A stretch of DNA of 64,000 nucleotides from an uncultured beta proteobacterium (GTDB taxonomy: Bacteria; Pseudomonadota; Gammaproteobacteria; Burkholderiales; Burkholderiaceae), in assembly GCA_903900805.1 (NCBI GenBank), contig CAIUOP010000061.1:29185-93184 (forward strand), read 5' to 3'. The notes under the pieces were generated by a model. It did not search any database. It saw only the letters and a list, made by a program, of their open reading frames with translations, and was not told where the DNA came from. A program made the position numbers and the translations under genes. Shown here piece by piece: positions 1 through 7,648 of the stretch; the first letter of the stretch is position 1, and every line of letters begins with the position of its first letter.

Positions 1-429
1 GATCTCAATACAGTCAAGGCAGGCGCTCAATTGGAATGGGCCCATGATGAAAAGAATGTTCGGCTTTGGCGTGGCATTTTGCAAATTGAAAATGCGAATG
101 CGGGCACATGGGTTTTTAAAACAATCTCCAGCTCAAGCAAAACTCCTGGACTTCCAAGTCAATGGGTCAAAGAGGCTGAGCAAAAAGGGCTGATTACTCA
201 AAAAGACAGGTCTGGCTCAGAAAAAATTCAAATCAAAGCCAATACACCCCGTAAGACCCTAAAAAATCTCTTTCAAGAGGGTGACATTCCTCCCTGGCAA
301 CGTAATGCACCTCTGCTGTTTATCAATGGAGAGTTGATTGCAGTCGCGGGAGTTGGGTTGAGTTATCCGCATCTGGTCCATTCAGGACCCAGGGTGCGGC
401 CCGAGTGGGTTCAAAACCCTGTAAAATAG
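1..429 (+). CDS. tilS: tRNA(Ile)-lysidine synthase, C-terminal part (partial at window edge)
   Basis: The reading frame is open from base 1 to the stop at 427-429, so this is the 3' end of a gene that starts outside the window. TilS attaches lysine to C34 of tRNA-Ile(CAU) so that it reads AUA. The visible part resembles the TilS C-terminal domain, ending with the pattern PPWQR, then PLLF, then a small hydrophobic strand with GVG. The N-terminal PP-loop ATPase domain is not visible. lysC follows 60 bp downstream, and tilS-lysC is a common betaproteobacterial neighbourhood. A weak hairpin with a T run (about 415-438) overlaps the stop. Identification rests on this domain plus context. Confidence 0.8.
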   Translation, partial: DLNTVKAGAQLEWAHDEKNVRLWRGILQIENANAGTWVFKTISSSSKTPGLPSQWVKEAEQKGLITQKDRSGSEKIQIKANTPRKTLKNLFQEGDIPPWQRNAPLLFINGELIAVAGVGLSYPHLVHSGPRVRPEWVQNPVK

Positions 430-489
430 GGCTTTTTTGATCCTCAGGAATTTGATTTCCTGCTACAGACAGTTAATTAGATAGCTTTT

Positions 490-1740
490 ATGGCTCTTAT
501 CGTTCACAAATATGGTGGCACCTCAATGGGCTCAACAGAGCGCATTGGGAATGTCGCTAAACGCGTTGCTAAATGGATGCGTGCTGGTCACCAAGTGGTC
601 GTAGTACCTTCGGCAATGTCAGGTGAAACCAACCGCTTGCTGGGTTTGGCAAAAGAAATTAATGCTGATGCAAATCCCCGTGAGTTAGATCAGATTGCCT
701 CCACTGGCGAACAAGTCAGCTCCGGTCTTTTAGCCTTAGCATTGATGCGCGAAGGTGTTGATGCAGTCAGTTATGCTGGCTGGCAGGTGACAGTTCATAC
801 GGATTCTTCTTTTACTAAAGCACGTATTAAAAGTATTGATGACAAAAAAATTCTAGGTGATTTGAATGCTGGAAAAGTAGTAGTAGTCACTGGTTTTCAG
901 GGCGTTGATCCAGAAGGCAATATTACGACCTTGGGTCGCGGTGGCTCAGATACTTCTGCAGTAGCGATGGCTGCTGCACTGAAAGCAGATGAGTGCCTGA
1001 TCTACACTGATGTTGACGGCGTTTACACCACTGACCCCCGTGTTTGTGAAGATGCACGTCGTTTAGATAAGATTACCTTTGAAGAGATGCTAGAAATGGC
1101 TAGCCTAGGCTCGAAGGTATTGCAGATTCGTTCAGTGGAGTTTGCTGGTAAGTACAAAGTTAAAACCCGGGTCCTGTCTTCCTTGACAGACCCTTTGATG
1201 CCCTTAGACATTGAGATGAAGTCGGGCACCTTGATTACATTTGAAGAGGACAGCACTATGGAAGCCGCAGTTATTTCCGGCATCGCCTTTGCGCGTGATG
1301 AAGCAAAGATTACCGTCTTGGGGGTTCCTGACCGCCCAGGTATTGCATATCAAATTCTGGGACCAATCGCTGACGCTAATGTCGATGTCGATATGATTAT
1401 TCAGAATCAATCAGTTGATGGTAAGACCGACTTTACTTTCACGGTACCTCGGGCTGAGTATCAAAAAGCTTTAGACCTACTCAAGAACACAGTGCAAGCT
1501 CACATCGGAGCGAAAGAGATCTCTGGCGATCCTAAGGTCTCTAAAGTTTCAGTGGTTGGTGTAGGCATGCGTTCACATGTTGGTGTTGCTAGCAAAATGT
1601 TCCGCACGTTATCTGAAGAGGGCATCAATATCCTCATGATCTCTACTAGTGAAATTAAGATTTCAGTAGTGATTGATGAGAAATATATGGAATTGGCAGT
1701 GCGTGCACTTCATAAGGCATTTGAGCTCGACCAGAAGTAA
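490..1740 (+). CDS. lysC: Aspartate kinase
   Basis: Phosphorylates L-aspartate, the first step toward lysine, threonine, methionine and diaminopimelate. The 416-residue product starts with the kinase signature KYGGTSMGS (residues 7-15). The amino-acid-kinase fold runs to about residue 245 and includes GRGGSDTSA and the TDVDGVYTTDPR segment. Two ACT regulatory domains follow (about 265-340 and 345-416), so allosteric feedback by lysine and/or threonine is expected. Length is normal for a monofunctional enzyme. The leader contains a short hairpin (445-450 pairing with 457-462), but I see no lysine riboswitch. No strong Shine-Dalgarno precedes the ATG. Confidence 0.97.
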   Translation: MALIVHKYGGTSMGSTERIGNVAKRVAKWMRAGHQVVVVPSAMSGETNRLLGLAKEINADANPRELDQIASTGEQVSSGLLALALMREGVDAVSYAGWQVTVHTDSSFTKARIKSIDDKKILGDLNAGKVVVVTGFQGVDPEGNITTLGRGGSDTSAVAMAAALKADECLIYTDVDGVYTTDPRVCEDARRLDKITFEEMLEMASLGSKVLQIRSVEFAGKYKVKTRVLSSLTDPLMPLDIEMKSGTLITFEEDSTMEAAVISGIAFARDEAKITVLGVPDRPGIAYQILGPIADANVDVDMIIQNQSVDGKTDFTFTVPRAEYQKALDLLKNTVQAHIGAKEISGDPKVSKVSVVGVGMRSHVGVASKMFRTLSEEGINILMISTSEIKISVVIDEKYMELAVRALHKAFELDQK

Positions 1741-1830
1741 GCAGTAGTAAAAGGGCGGCAAAACCCCTTTAAAACCCCAGCAAGACAGTAATCCGTTAAA
1801 CTGTGGGTCGTTGTAAAGACTTAGAAATAC

Positions 1831-1925
1831 GGAGACGTGGCCGAGCTGGTCGAAGGCACTCCCCTGCTAAGGGAGCATCGGGGCTAAAACTCTGATCGGA
1901 GGTTCGAATCCTCTCGTCTCCGCCA
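1831..1925 (+). tRNA. tRNA-Ser(GCU)
   Basis: Class II tRNA with a 7-bp acceptor stem (GGAGACG with CGTCTCC), discriminator G and encoded CCA at 1923-1925. The anticodon loop CTGCTAA has anticodon GCT, which reads AGC/AGU serine codons. There is a long variable arm and the T-loop is GGTTCGAATCC. It lies about 90 bp after lysC and is followed by a terminator-like hairpin. Confidence 0.97.
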
Positions 1926-1937
1926 GTAATTTTCAAT

Positions 1938-1973
1938 AAACCCAGCAAATTCAATGAGTTACTGGGTTTTTTG
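1938..1973 (+). terminator. Rho-independent terminator after tRNA-Ser
   Basis: Stem AAACCCAG (1938-1945) pairs with CTGGGTTT (1962-1969), and a T run continues to about 1972. It sits directly after the tRNA. Confidence 0.8.
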
Positions 1974-2014
1974 TTGCCCTAAATCCCCTTAATAATGATA
2001 ATTATTGGTATTTT

Positions 2015-2060
2015 TGCAACTAAATGTTGCACCACAACATATTTGTGTTTAGAATGGTGC
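2015..2060 (+). promoter_or_regulatory. Phasin promoter with two overlapping inverted repeats
   Basis: A sigma-70 type promoter is visible: TTGCAC (2027-2032), a 17-bp spacer, then TAGAAT (2050-2055), about 45 bp upstream of the phasin ATG. Two perfect 6-5-6 inverted repeats share their middle arm. TGCAAC (2015-2020) pairs with GTTGCA (2026-2031), and ATGTTG (2024-2029) pairs with CAACAT (2035-2040). Both cover the -35 region, as an operator would. A PhaR-like repressor is one possible ligand, but that is inference. Confidence 0.6.
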
Positions 2061-2102
2061 ATTGCAATAAATATTACCCAAACTACTTATTAAGGATAAA
2101 TC

Positions 2103-2678
2103 ATGTTCCAAACTCAATTAAACGATCAAATCGCTCAATCTCAAGCTAAAGCTGTTGAGAAAGCAAAACATTTGGCTCAAGTAGCTGTTGAAAGTGCTCA
2201 AGAATTGGCAGAAATCAACCAAGCTGCTGCTAAAGACGCAATGGCTGCTGCACAAGATGCCAGCACACAGTTGTTAGCAATCAAAGATCCACAACAATTC
2301 ACTAAATTGGCCGCTCCAGAAGCTGCTCAAGAAGCCGCTAAATATGCTGCTGCTTATCAAGCTAAAGTGAACAAAGTAGTTCGCAATGGCAATAAAGAAG
2401 TTGCTCAAGTAATTGATGCTTCTATTGATGATGCACGCGATGATTTAGTGAAGTTTGTTAAAGAGTCAACTAAGACTGCACCTGCTGGATCTGAGGCTTT
2501 TGTATCAGCATTCCACACTGCATTTGATGCTTCACTCCAACAGTTTGACCAAGTTCGCGCTTCAGCTACTGATGCCTTCGCTAACTTTGAGAAGAGTGTT
2601 GATGCTGCATTGGCAAACATTCAAGGTCAATACGCACCAAAATCTGCAAAGAAATCTGCTGCTAAATTATCTGCTTAA
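2103..2678 (+). CDS. Phasin family protein (polyhydroxyalkanoate granule-associated)
   Basis: Phasins coat polyhydroxyalkanoate granules and control their number and size. The 191-residue product is almost entirely predicted amphipathic helix, rich in Ala, Gln and Lys. It has the typical phasin N-terminus (many AKAVEKA-like heptads) and a lysine/alanine-rich tail ending KSAAKLSA, like PhaP proteins of Burkholderiaceae. The ATG is preceded by AAGGATAAATC. It is a single-gene unit with its own promoter upstream and a strong terminator downstream. No pha biosynthesis genes are adjacent, so the link to granules rests on family resemblance. Confidence 0.9.
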   Translation: MFQTQLNDQIAQSQAKAVEKAKHLAQVAVESAQELAEINQAAAKDAMAAAQDASTQLLAIKDPQQFTKLAAPEAAQEAAKYAAAYQAKVNKVVRNGNKEVAQVIDASIDDARDDLVKFVKESTKTAPAGSEAFVSAFHTAFDASLQQFDQVRASATDAFANFEKSVDAALANIQGQYAPKSAKKSAAKLSA

Positions 2679-2700
2679 TTTAGTTTCCCCAGTATTTCCA

Positions 2701-2726
2701 AAGCCGCCTCCGGGCGGCTTTTTTCT
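2701..2726 (+). terminator. Strong Rho-independent terminator after phasin
   Basis: Perfect stem AAGCCGCC (2701-2708) with GGCGGCTT (2713-2720), loop TCCG, then a T run. Confidence 0.92.
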
Positions 2727-2798
2727 TGCCTGCGTTTCCCAACTTTCTATCAATCCATCTATTTAAACCTTAGTCAGGGTTTTTCCTATATAAATAAA

Positions 2799-2829
2799 CT
2801 TCACAACTTCACAACTTCTGTAGTATAGT
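2799..2829 (+). promoter_or_regulatory. Promoter with tandem 8-bp repeats before the small HTH gene
   Basis: CTTCACAA is repeated head to tail at 2799-2806 and 2807-2814, followed by a partial third copy, CTTC. A plausible promoter overlaps it: TTCACA (2800-2805), an 18-bp spacer, then TATAGT (2824-2829). The repeats would cover the -35 and spacer, as an operator might. Confidence 0.45.
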
Positions 2830-2848
2830 AGATTTACTGGGAGAAGAA

Positions 2849-3028
2849 ATGAAAAGACAGGTACCGAAAACACATCAAGCCTTGGAGTTGGTAGGGAAGG
2901 GCTTAAGTGCTGCGCAAGCGGCGAGGAAGATGGAGATTTCTGAATCCAGTGTGTATGCCGCTCTCAGAAAATCGAAAGCAAAAGATTCGGGCTGTTGCCC
3001 AACCTGTGGTCACAAAATAAGGAACTAA
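2849..3028 (+). CDS. Small helix-turn-helix protein with C-terminal CCxxC motif
   Basis: A 59-residue ORF with the Shine-Dalgarno-like GGGAGAAG just before the ATG. Residues about 8-40 resemble a helix-turn-helix of the resolvase/transposase HTH type: an 'ALELVGKGLSAAQAARKM' helix pair, then a 'SESSVYAALRKS' recognition-like helix. The C-terminus has CCPTCGH, half of a zinc-ribbon motif. It ends 1 bp before the next ATG, so the two are probably co-transcribed. Function is unknown. DNA binding and autoregulation at the upstream tandem repeat are inference. It is too short to be a full recombinase. Confidence 0.7.
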   Translation: MKRQVPKTHQALELVGKGLSAAQAARKMEISESSVYAALRKSKAKDSGCCPTCGHKIRN

Positions 3029-3029
3029 G

Positions 3030-3329
3030 ATGAAAAAGAGTCTACTAGCCGTCGTATCAATTTCGGTCGCTGCATTTGCTTATGCCAATACCAAGTCCTC
3101 AGATTCTTCTGCATTAGTAAATCAGCAATGCCAAATTTCTGCGCAGGCAGTTTCTACTTTGAAAGGCTTGCGCTACGGCAACACATCAATCAGAAAGGAT
3201 GTCTCTAGTCTGATTAATAACCACTTAAAGACGCCAGAGAATCGTGAGATGGCGCAGAAGGCTTTAAGCTTGATGATTGATGACAAATCAACTGATATCG
3301 CAACCTTAGAAGGTAGGTATTGCTCTTAA
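3030..3329 (+). CDS. Secreted hypothetical protein (99 aa)
   Basis: Not recognised. The N-terminus MKKSLLAVVSISVAAFAYA is a clear Sec signal peptide with a likely cut after AYA (residue 19). The mature part of about 80 residues has two cysteines (Cys34 and Cys98), which could form one disulfide in the periplasm, and is otherwise helical in character. It starts 1 bp after the stop of the small HTH gene, and the Smr-domain gene follows 28 bp downstream. Confidence 0.75.
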   Translation: MKKSLLAVVSISVAAFAYANTKSSDSSALVNQQCQISAQAVSTLKGLRYGNTSIRKDVSSLINNHLKTPENREMAQKALSLMIDDKSTDIATLEGRYCS

Positions 3330-3357
3330 TATCTTTACCCCTTCTAGAGTTTTAAGA

Positions 3358-3819
3358 GTGTCTTTTACTGCACAGTGTCCTGATTGTGGCAATGCGCGCG
3401 CTTTGTTTAATGAGTGTCCGTATTGCGGTTCTGAGAATTTACCGACCTTGAGCACCGATACGATTGAGATCAATATAAAACAAGGTAGCCCTCATGTTGA
3501 GGAGGCTTTAGAGCTATTAACAGAGCAGTTACGTAAATGTTTAGACTTAGGAATTAAAGCCATCATCCTGATTCATGGCTATGGATCAACTGGAGAGGGT
3601 GGTCGAATTAAATGGGCAATTCAAGATGCGCTCGAAAATAATCGTTATTCAGACCGCGTAGATGAATACTTCTTTGGCGAGAATGTAGCTTACGGTAGCC
3701 AGGCCTACCATGCATTGTTAAAACGTCGGCCAGGCCTCAAAAGATATTTAAAGCAGTTCAAAGAAGGCAATGCTGGTATGACGGTACTATTGCTGGGCTC
3801 CCGCTATAGAAATGCTTAG
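3358..3819 (+). CDS. Zinc-ribbon plus Smr-type domain protein
   Basis: Residues 7-23 carry CPDCG and CPYCG, a complete four-cysteine zinc ribbon. Residues about 37-150 resemble the Smr (small MutS-related) domain: the helix with HVEEALELL, then AIILIHGYGSTGEGG, matching the family HGxGxG loop, then a helix and a final strand TVLLLGSR. The N-terminal LDLHG motif of Smr nucleases is replaced by EINIKQG. Smr domains bind or cut nucleic acid, and a zinc ribbon would fit that, but the function is not known. The start is GTG at 3358, because there is no ATG before the zinc ribbon. Confidence 0.75.
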   Translation: MSFTAQCPDCGNARALFNECPYCGSENLPTLSTDTIEINIKQGSPHVEEALELLTEQLRKCLDLGIKAIILIHGYGSTGEGGRIKWAIQDALENNRYSDRVDEYFFGENVAYGSQAYHALLKRRPGLKRYLKQFKEGNAGMTVLLLGSRYRNA

Positions 3820-3851
3820 AATAGAGCTATCTTAATCAGGAAAGTATTCCT

Positions 3852-4187
3852 ATGACAGCAAAGAAATCCGAGATTTTATCAGAAGCAGCTTCGGCGGGAG
3901 CCGACCAGCTCATTAGTGAATTCAAAGCGCTGATGGCTGATGCTGAGGCCTTGATTCAGGCGACTGAAGGTCAAGCTGATAGCGCCATTGGATCGATTCG
4001 ATCTAAGGCTCTAGAAACCATTGCGGGTGCAAAAGAAAGTATTTCTACTTTTGAGGGAGCTCTTACAGATAAAGCTAAAGCAGTTGCGCAGGGTGCAGAT
4101 GACTTTGTTCATCGCAATCCGTGGGAGGCGGTAGGCGTTGCTGCAGGACTTGGATTATTAATCGGCTTATTGATTCGCCGTCGCTAA
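3852..4187 (+). CDS. DUF883 (YqjD/ElaB-type) membrane-anchored protein
   Basis: A 111-residue protein with a long alpha-helical N-terminal region and a C-terminal segment (RNPWEAVGVAAGLGLLIGLLIRRR-like) that forms one membrane anchor ending in arginines. This is the hallmark of the YqjD/ElaB/YgaM family, which in E. coli tethers ribosomes to the inner membrane in stationary phase. It is followed 6 bp later by a YqjE-like gene and then a YqjK-like gene, the same order as E. coli yqjD-yqjE-yqjK. RBS AGGAAAG precedes the ATG. Confidence 0.88.
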   Translation: MTAKKSEILSEAASAGADQLISEFKALMADAEALIQATEGQADSAIGSIRSKALETIAGAKESISTFEGALTDKAKAVAQGADDFVHRNPWEAVGVAAGLGLLIGLLIRRR

Positions 4188-4193
4188 GATCAT

Positions 4194-4562
4194 ATGTCCC
4201 AAGAAAATTTACTGTCCTCCATTAAGAATCTCGTTTCTACTGGTACATTGATTGCACAAACGCGCCTAGAATTAATTTCAGTCGATGTGCAAATCGCTCG
4301 TAGTAAATTGATTAGTTTGCTAGTGATGATTATCAGTGCCTTATTTTTCTTATTCTTTGGTTTGGTGATGTTGGCACTATTCATTGTGATTTATAGCTGG
4401 GAGTCTGACCGGATGATGGCGCTCGGTTTGCTGACGGGAACATTCTTATCTATTGGTCTAATTTTCGCCATATTGATCATGCAATCATTACGTACCATGC
4501 CCAAATTGTTTGAAGCTTCAATTGCCGAGCTTGCTAAGGATCGAGAGGCTCTCTCAAAATGA
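4194..4562 (+). CDS. Phage holin family / YqjE-like inner membrane protein
   Basis: A 122-residue protein with a cytoplasmic N-terminal helix and two strong membrane segments (about residues 43-68 and 78-102), matching the YqjE branch of the 'phage holin family' (Phage_holin_3_6). No phage genes are nearby, so it is a chromosomal membrane protein and not a lysis gene. It is in an operon with the YqjD-like gene upstream (6-bp gap) and overlaps the next gene by 4 bp (ATGA), suggesting translational coupling. Confidence 0.85.
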   Translation: MSQENLLSSIKNLVSTGTLIAQTRLELISVDVQIARSKLISLLVMIISALFFLFFGLVMLALFIVIYSWESDRMMALGLLTGTFLSIGLIFAILIMQSLRTMPKLFEASIAELAKDREALSK

Positions 4563-4840
4563 GTGGCACATTAAAAGACCTGGAGCTTCGCCAGCTTGAG
4601 CTCATAGCTCAGGCGAATCGAGAGCGTAATGAATTTAGCGAACACTTTGAGGTCTTGGACAAGCCACTGTCTTGGGCAGATAAAGGCATTGATACCTTTC
4701 ATTTTTTAAAAAACAATCCGATTCTCTGGACCAGTGCGTTTGCAGCACTAGCACATTACAAGCCTAAATTAGCCAGTAAGGTACTCGCCATAGGATGGGG
4801 TGCTATGAAGCTTTTAAAGAGTGCAAAGAAGCTGATCTAA
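4559..4840 (+). CDS. YqjK-like small protein
   Basis: A 93-residue basic protein and third member of the YqjD-YqjE-YqjK-like set. It begins with a charged helix (LKDLELRQLELIAQANRER) and has a hydrophobic stretch around residues 53-63. It overlaps the preceding gene by 4 bp. Function is unknown even in E. coli, and the call is by position and general character. It ends 20 bp from the convergent apt stop. An imperfect hairpin (AGTTAA/TTAACT, about 4840-4866) lies between them and could serve both directions. Confidence 0.7.
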   Translation: MSGTLKDLELRQLELIAQANRERNEFSEHFEVLDKPLSWADKGIDTFHFLKNNPILWTSAFAALAHYKPKLASKVLAIGWGAMKLLKSAKKLI

Positions 4841-4859
4841 GTTAAAAGAAACAGCTCTC

Positions 4860-5378
4860 TTAACTGACCAATGCTGATCTATTGGCGATGCCATGTTGGT
4901 CAAGTGATTCTTTACCATTCAACCCTCTAATTTCTAGCAAGGTGATGGCGCCAGTAACCTCAAAGCCAGCACTAAGTAATAATTTATTGGCTGCAATGAG
5001 CGTTCCTCCAGTAGCTAGAACATCATCAATCATTAAAACCTTTGCATTTTGGGGGAGAGTTGATTGTTGTATCTCTAAGGAATCAGAGCCGTATTCCAGT
5101 CCATAGAATTCTTTATGGGTCGCTAGTGGAAGCTTATTGGGTTTTCGGGCTAGAGCCAGACCTTTGTGCGCATGATGCGCTAGAGCAGATCCAAAGATAA
5201 ATCCACGAGATTCAACGCCTAAAATATGGGTATAGTCGAATTCCTGCGCTAGACTCTCCATTTGTGCAATAGCCTCTTTAAAAGCAGCAGGGTTTGCAAG
5301 TAAAGGGGAGATATCTCTAAAGAGAATTCCAGGTTTCGGAAAATTTGGCACTCCGGGTAGATAATCTAATAAATTCAT
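4860..5378 (-). CDS. apt: Adenine phosphoribosyltransferase
   Basis: Converts adenine plus PRPP to AMP (purine salvage). The 172-residue product has the family start (LPGVPNFPKPGILFRDISPLL), the ESRGFIFG segment and the PRPP-binding motif VLMIDDVLATGGT (about residues 114-126). Length is standard. It is divergent from a nucleosidase-like gene with only 11 bp between the start codons (5378 and 5390), so each promoter must lie inside the opposite coding region. The nucleosidase would release adenine, which this enzyme recycles. Confidence 0.96.
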   Translation of the reverse strand: MNLLDYLPGVPNFPKPGILFRDISPLLANPAAFKEAIAQMESLAQEFDYTHILGVESRGFIFGSALAHHAHKGLALARKPNKLPLATHKEFYGLEYGSDSLEIQQSTLPQNAKVLMIDDVLATGGTLIAANKLLLSAGFEVTGAITLLEIRGLNGKESLDQHGIANRSALVS

Positions 5379-5389
5379 TATTGGCTTAC

Positions 5390-5947
5390 ATGAAAACAGA
5401 TCTCCTCATTATCACCGCATTGGAATCCGAGCTCAAGCGCAATGCACTACCACCTGGGGTGGAGATGATTTACTCTGGCATTGGCAAGATTAATGCAGTA
5501 CTAGCTAGTACTAAAGCAATCAATCAATTTAGCCCTCGCAAAATTATGAATTTCGGTACAGTAGGAAAGGTAAACCCGCAATTAGATGGTTTATTGGTGA
5601 TTGGCAAGGTCATTCAGCGGGACATGATGGCAGAACCTCTTGCGCCACGGGGAACAACACCTTTTTGCGATAGGCCTCAGGAATACTTATCATCAGGCAA
5701 ATACATCTGTGGATCTGGCGATAGTTTTGTAAGCGCTGCTGACCCCTGGCTACTGAGTCAAGGAGTTGATGTAGTTGATATGGAGTTATTTGCAATCGCC
5801 TGTGTAGCCAATCACCACCAGATACCATGGCATTCTTATAAATACATTACTGATGATGCTAATGAGAGCTCTGCTCATGATTGGCATCAAAAAGTCAATC
5901 ATGGACAAGATTTATTTATTGAAAAGTTAAAGCAACTGTTGAGCTAA
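5390..5947 (+). CDS. MTA/SAH nucleosidase-like phosphorylase-superfamily protein
   Basis: A 185-residue member of the purine nucleoside phosphorylase/MTAN fold. Visible features are the start DLLIITALESEL, the GIGKINA loop, the VDMELFAIA signature (the Met-Glu that contacts ribose) and the catalytic-type Asp in ITDDAN. MTAN enzymes cleave 5'-methylthioadenosine and S-adenosylhomocysteine, giving adenine. It is shorter than E. coli MtnN (232 aa), so the exact substrate is uncertain. An upstream TTG at 5345 would extend the frame into antisense apt sequence, but homology begins at the ATG at 5390. Confidence 0.8.
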   Translation: MKTDLLIITALESELKRNALPPGVEMIYSGIGKINAVLASTKAINQFSPRKIMNFGTVGKVNPQLDGLLVIGKVIQRDMMAEPLAPRGTTPFCDRPQEYLSSGKYICGSGDSFVSAADPWLLSQGVDVVDMELFAIACVANHHQIPWHSYKYITDDANESSAHDWHQKVNHGQDLFIEKLKQLLS

Positions 5948-5955
5948 AAAGAGAT

Positions 5956-7632
5956 ATGGCCTTTAATTCCTCTAAGCCTTGGCTAAAAAATTACCCAGCA
6001 GGGGTCCCCCATGAAATCGGGTCTCTGAGTCATTCATCCTTAACTGAATTTCTGGACGAATGCTTTAGTCGCTTTGGAAAGCGTAAAGCTGTAGAGGCTA
6101 TGGGAAAGTTTTTCTCATATAAAGAAGTTGATAAACTTTCCAAAGACTTTGCATCCTATCTACAAACCCTTGATCTAGAGAAGGGTGCACGGGTTGCGTT
6201 AATGTATCCCAATGTGATTGAGTATGTCGTTGCCATGATTGGTACTCTGCGTGCTGGTTATGTGGTGGTGAATATCAATCCGCTCTATACCGCCCGAGAA
6301 CTTGAGGCCCAACTAGTAGATAGTGGGGCAGCAGTGCTGGTAGTGATGGAGAACTTTGCCCATACCTACCAAGAAGTAAATGCCCAAACAGGAATTCGCC
6401 AAGTGATTGTGAGTAGTCCGGGCGAGTTAATGGGTGTCAAAGGACATTTAATTAATTGGGTAGCAAGAGAGATTAAAAAACTCATACCAGCTTGGGAGTT
6501 TGTACACATTACTTTCAAAGACGCACTTCAAAAAGGCAGTGAGCACCATTTTCAGAAGCCGAAGATTGGTTTAGAGGATATTGCTTTCTTACAATATACC
6601 GGTGGCACTACTGGCATCTCAAAAGGAGCAGTATTACTGCACCGAAACATTCTTGCAAATGTGATGCAGATAGAGAGTTGGCTAAAACCCGGTCTCAAGC
6701 AAAAACCAGAACAGCAATTGGTATTTTTATGTGCACTGCCAATGACCCATATTTTTGCTTTGACAGCTTGTGCTTTGCTGGGCATTGCTAAGGGCAGTCT
6801 ATTGATTCTCGTTCCCAATCCACGTGATATCACTGGCTTTATTAAAACGCTCATGAAGCATCCCAATATCAACATATTCCCTGGAGTGAATACACTCTTT
6901 CATGCGCTCATTCATCGGCCAGAGTTTAAGAAGGTAAAGCTACCCAATTTATTAGTCACGATTGGCGGTGGCATGGCAGTACATAAAAAAACAGCAGACC
7001 ACTGGCAAGCACTGACAGGCGTTCCTATTGCGCAGGGTTATGGTTTATCAGAGACATCTCCGGTTGTCTGTGTAAACACGCCATTAGAGACTCATTTCAC
7101 AGGGCACATTGGCATGCCAATTCCAAGCACTAATGTTGTTATTCTGGATGATGATGAGGCAGAGCTTCCATACGGCACGCCTGGTGAGATTTGTATTCAA
7201 GGCCCGCAAGTGATGGCAGGCTATTGGAATAAACCAGAAGAAACGAGTTATTGCATGACAGCTGACGGCTTCTTCAAATCAGGGGATATTGGCTTTATCA
7301 CTGATCAAGGTTACGTAGAGATTGTTGATCGTAAGAAAGATATGATCGTAGTCGCAGGATTTAAAGTGTACCCAAACGATGTAGAAGATTACCTAGTTCA
7401 AATGGATGGTATTCGAGAATGTGCTGTTATTGGAGTGCCTCACCGCAAGCTAGGAGAAATCGTAAAAGCTTATGTAGTGAGAGATAACCACCATTTAACT
7501 GAGGCAAATATCTTGCAATATTGCAAAGATCATATGACCAGCTATAAACGCCCTCGGAAAGTCGTCTTTATCGATGAGCTTCCGAAATCCAATGTCGGTA
7601 AGATTTTACGCCGTGAACTCAGAAACTTATAG
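5956..7632 (+). CDS. fadD: Long-chain fatty acid--CoA ligase (AMP-binding)
   Basis: Activates fatty acids to acyl-CoA with ATP, for beta-oxidation or lipid remodelling. The 558-residue product has the adenylate-forming P-loop YTGGTTGISKGA (about residue 216), the YGLSETSP motif, the GEICIQGPQVMAGYWN segment, SGDIGF with DRKKDMI, and the conserved C-terminal lysine in SNVGKILRRELR. These match FadD and its length (561 aa in E. coli). It starts 8 bp after the nucleosidase stop and converges on the dehydratase gene with a 16-bp gap, where a GCTTTC/GAAAGC hairpin sits. Confidence 0.92.
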   Translation: MAFNSSKPWLKNYPAGVPHEIGSLSHSSLTEFLDECFSRFGKRKAVEAMGKFFSYKEVDKLSKDFASYLQTLDLEKGARVALMYPNVIEYVVAMIGTLRAGYVVVNINPLYTARELEAQLVDSGAAVLVVMENFAHTYQEVNAQTGIRQVIVSSPGELMGVKGHLINWVAREIKKLIPAWEFVHITFKDALQKGSEHHFQKPKIGLEDIAFLQYTGGTTGISKGAVLLHRNILANVMQIESWLKPGLKQKPEQQLVFLCALPMTHIFALTACALLGIAKGSLLILVPNPRDITGFIKTLMKHPNINIFPGVNTLFHALIHRPEFKKVKLPNLLVTIGGGMAVHKKTADHWQALTGVPIAQGYGLSETSPVVCVNTPLETHFTGHIGMPIPSTNVVILDDDEAELPYGTPGEICIQGPQVMAGYWNKPEETSYCMTADGFFKSGDIGFITDQGYVEIVDRKKDMIVVAGFKVYPNDVEDYLVQMDGIRECAVIGVPHRKLGEIVKAYVVRDNHHLTEANILQYCKDHMTSYKRPRKVVFIDELPKSNVGKILRRELRNL

Positions 7633-7648
7633 GCTTTCCGTAGAAAGC

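Noticed and set aside
1750..1770. AAAGGG/CCCTTT hairpin after lysC as a terminator
   Set aside because: Followed by A residues, not T, so it is not a plus-strand Rho-independent terminator. It may be a processing or Rho-associated structure.
4194..4562. Phage holin / prophage remnant
   Set aside because: The 'phage holin family' match is the YqjE branch. It sits in a yqjD-E-K-like set with no phage genes nearby.
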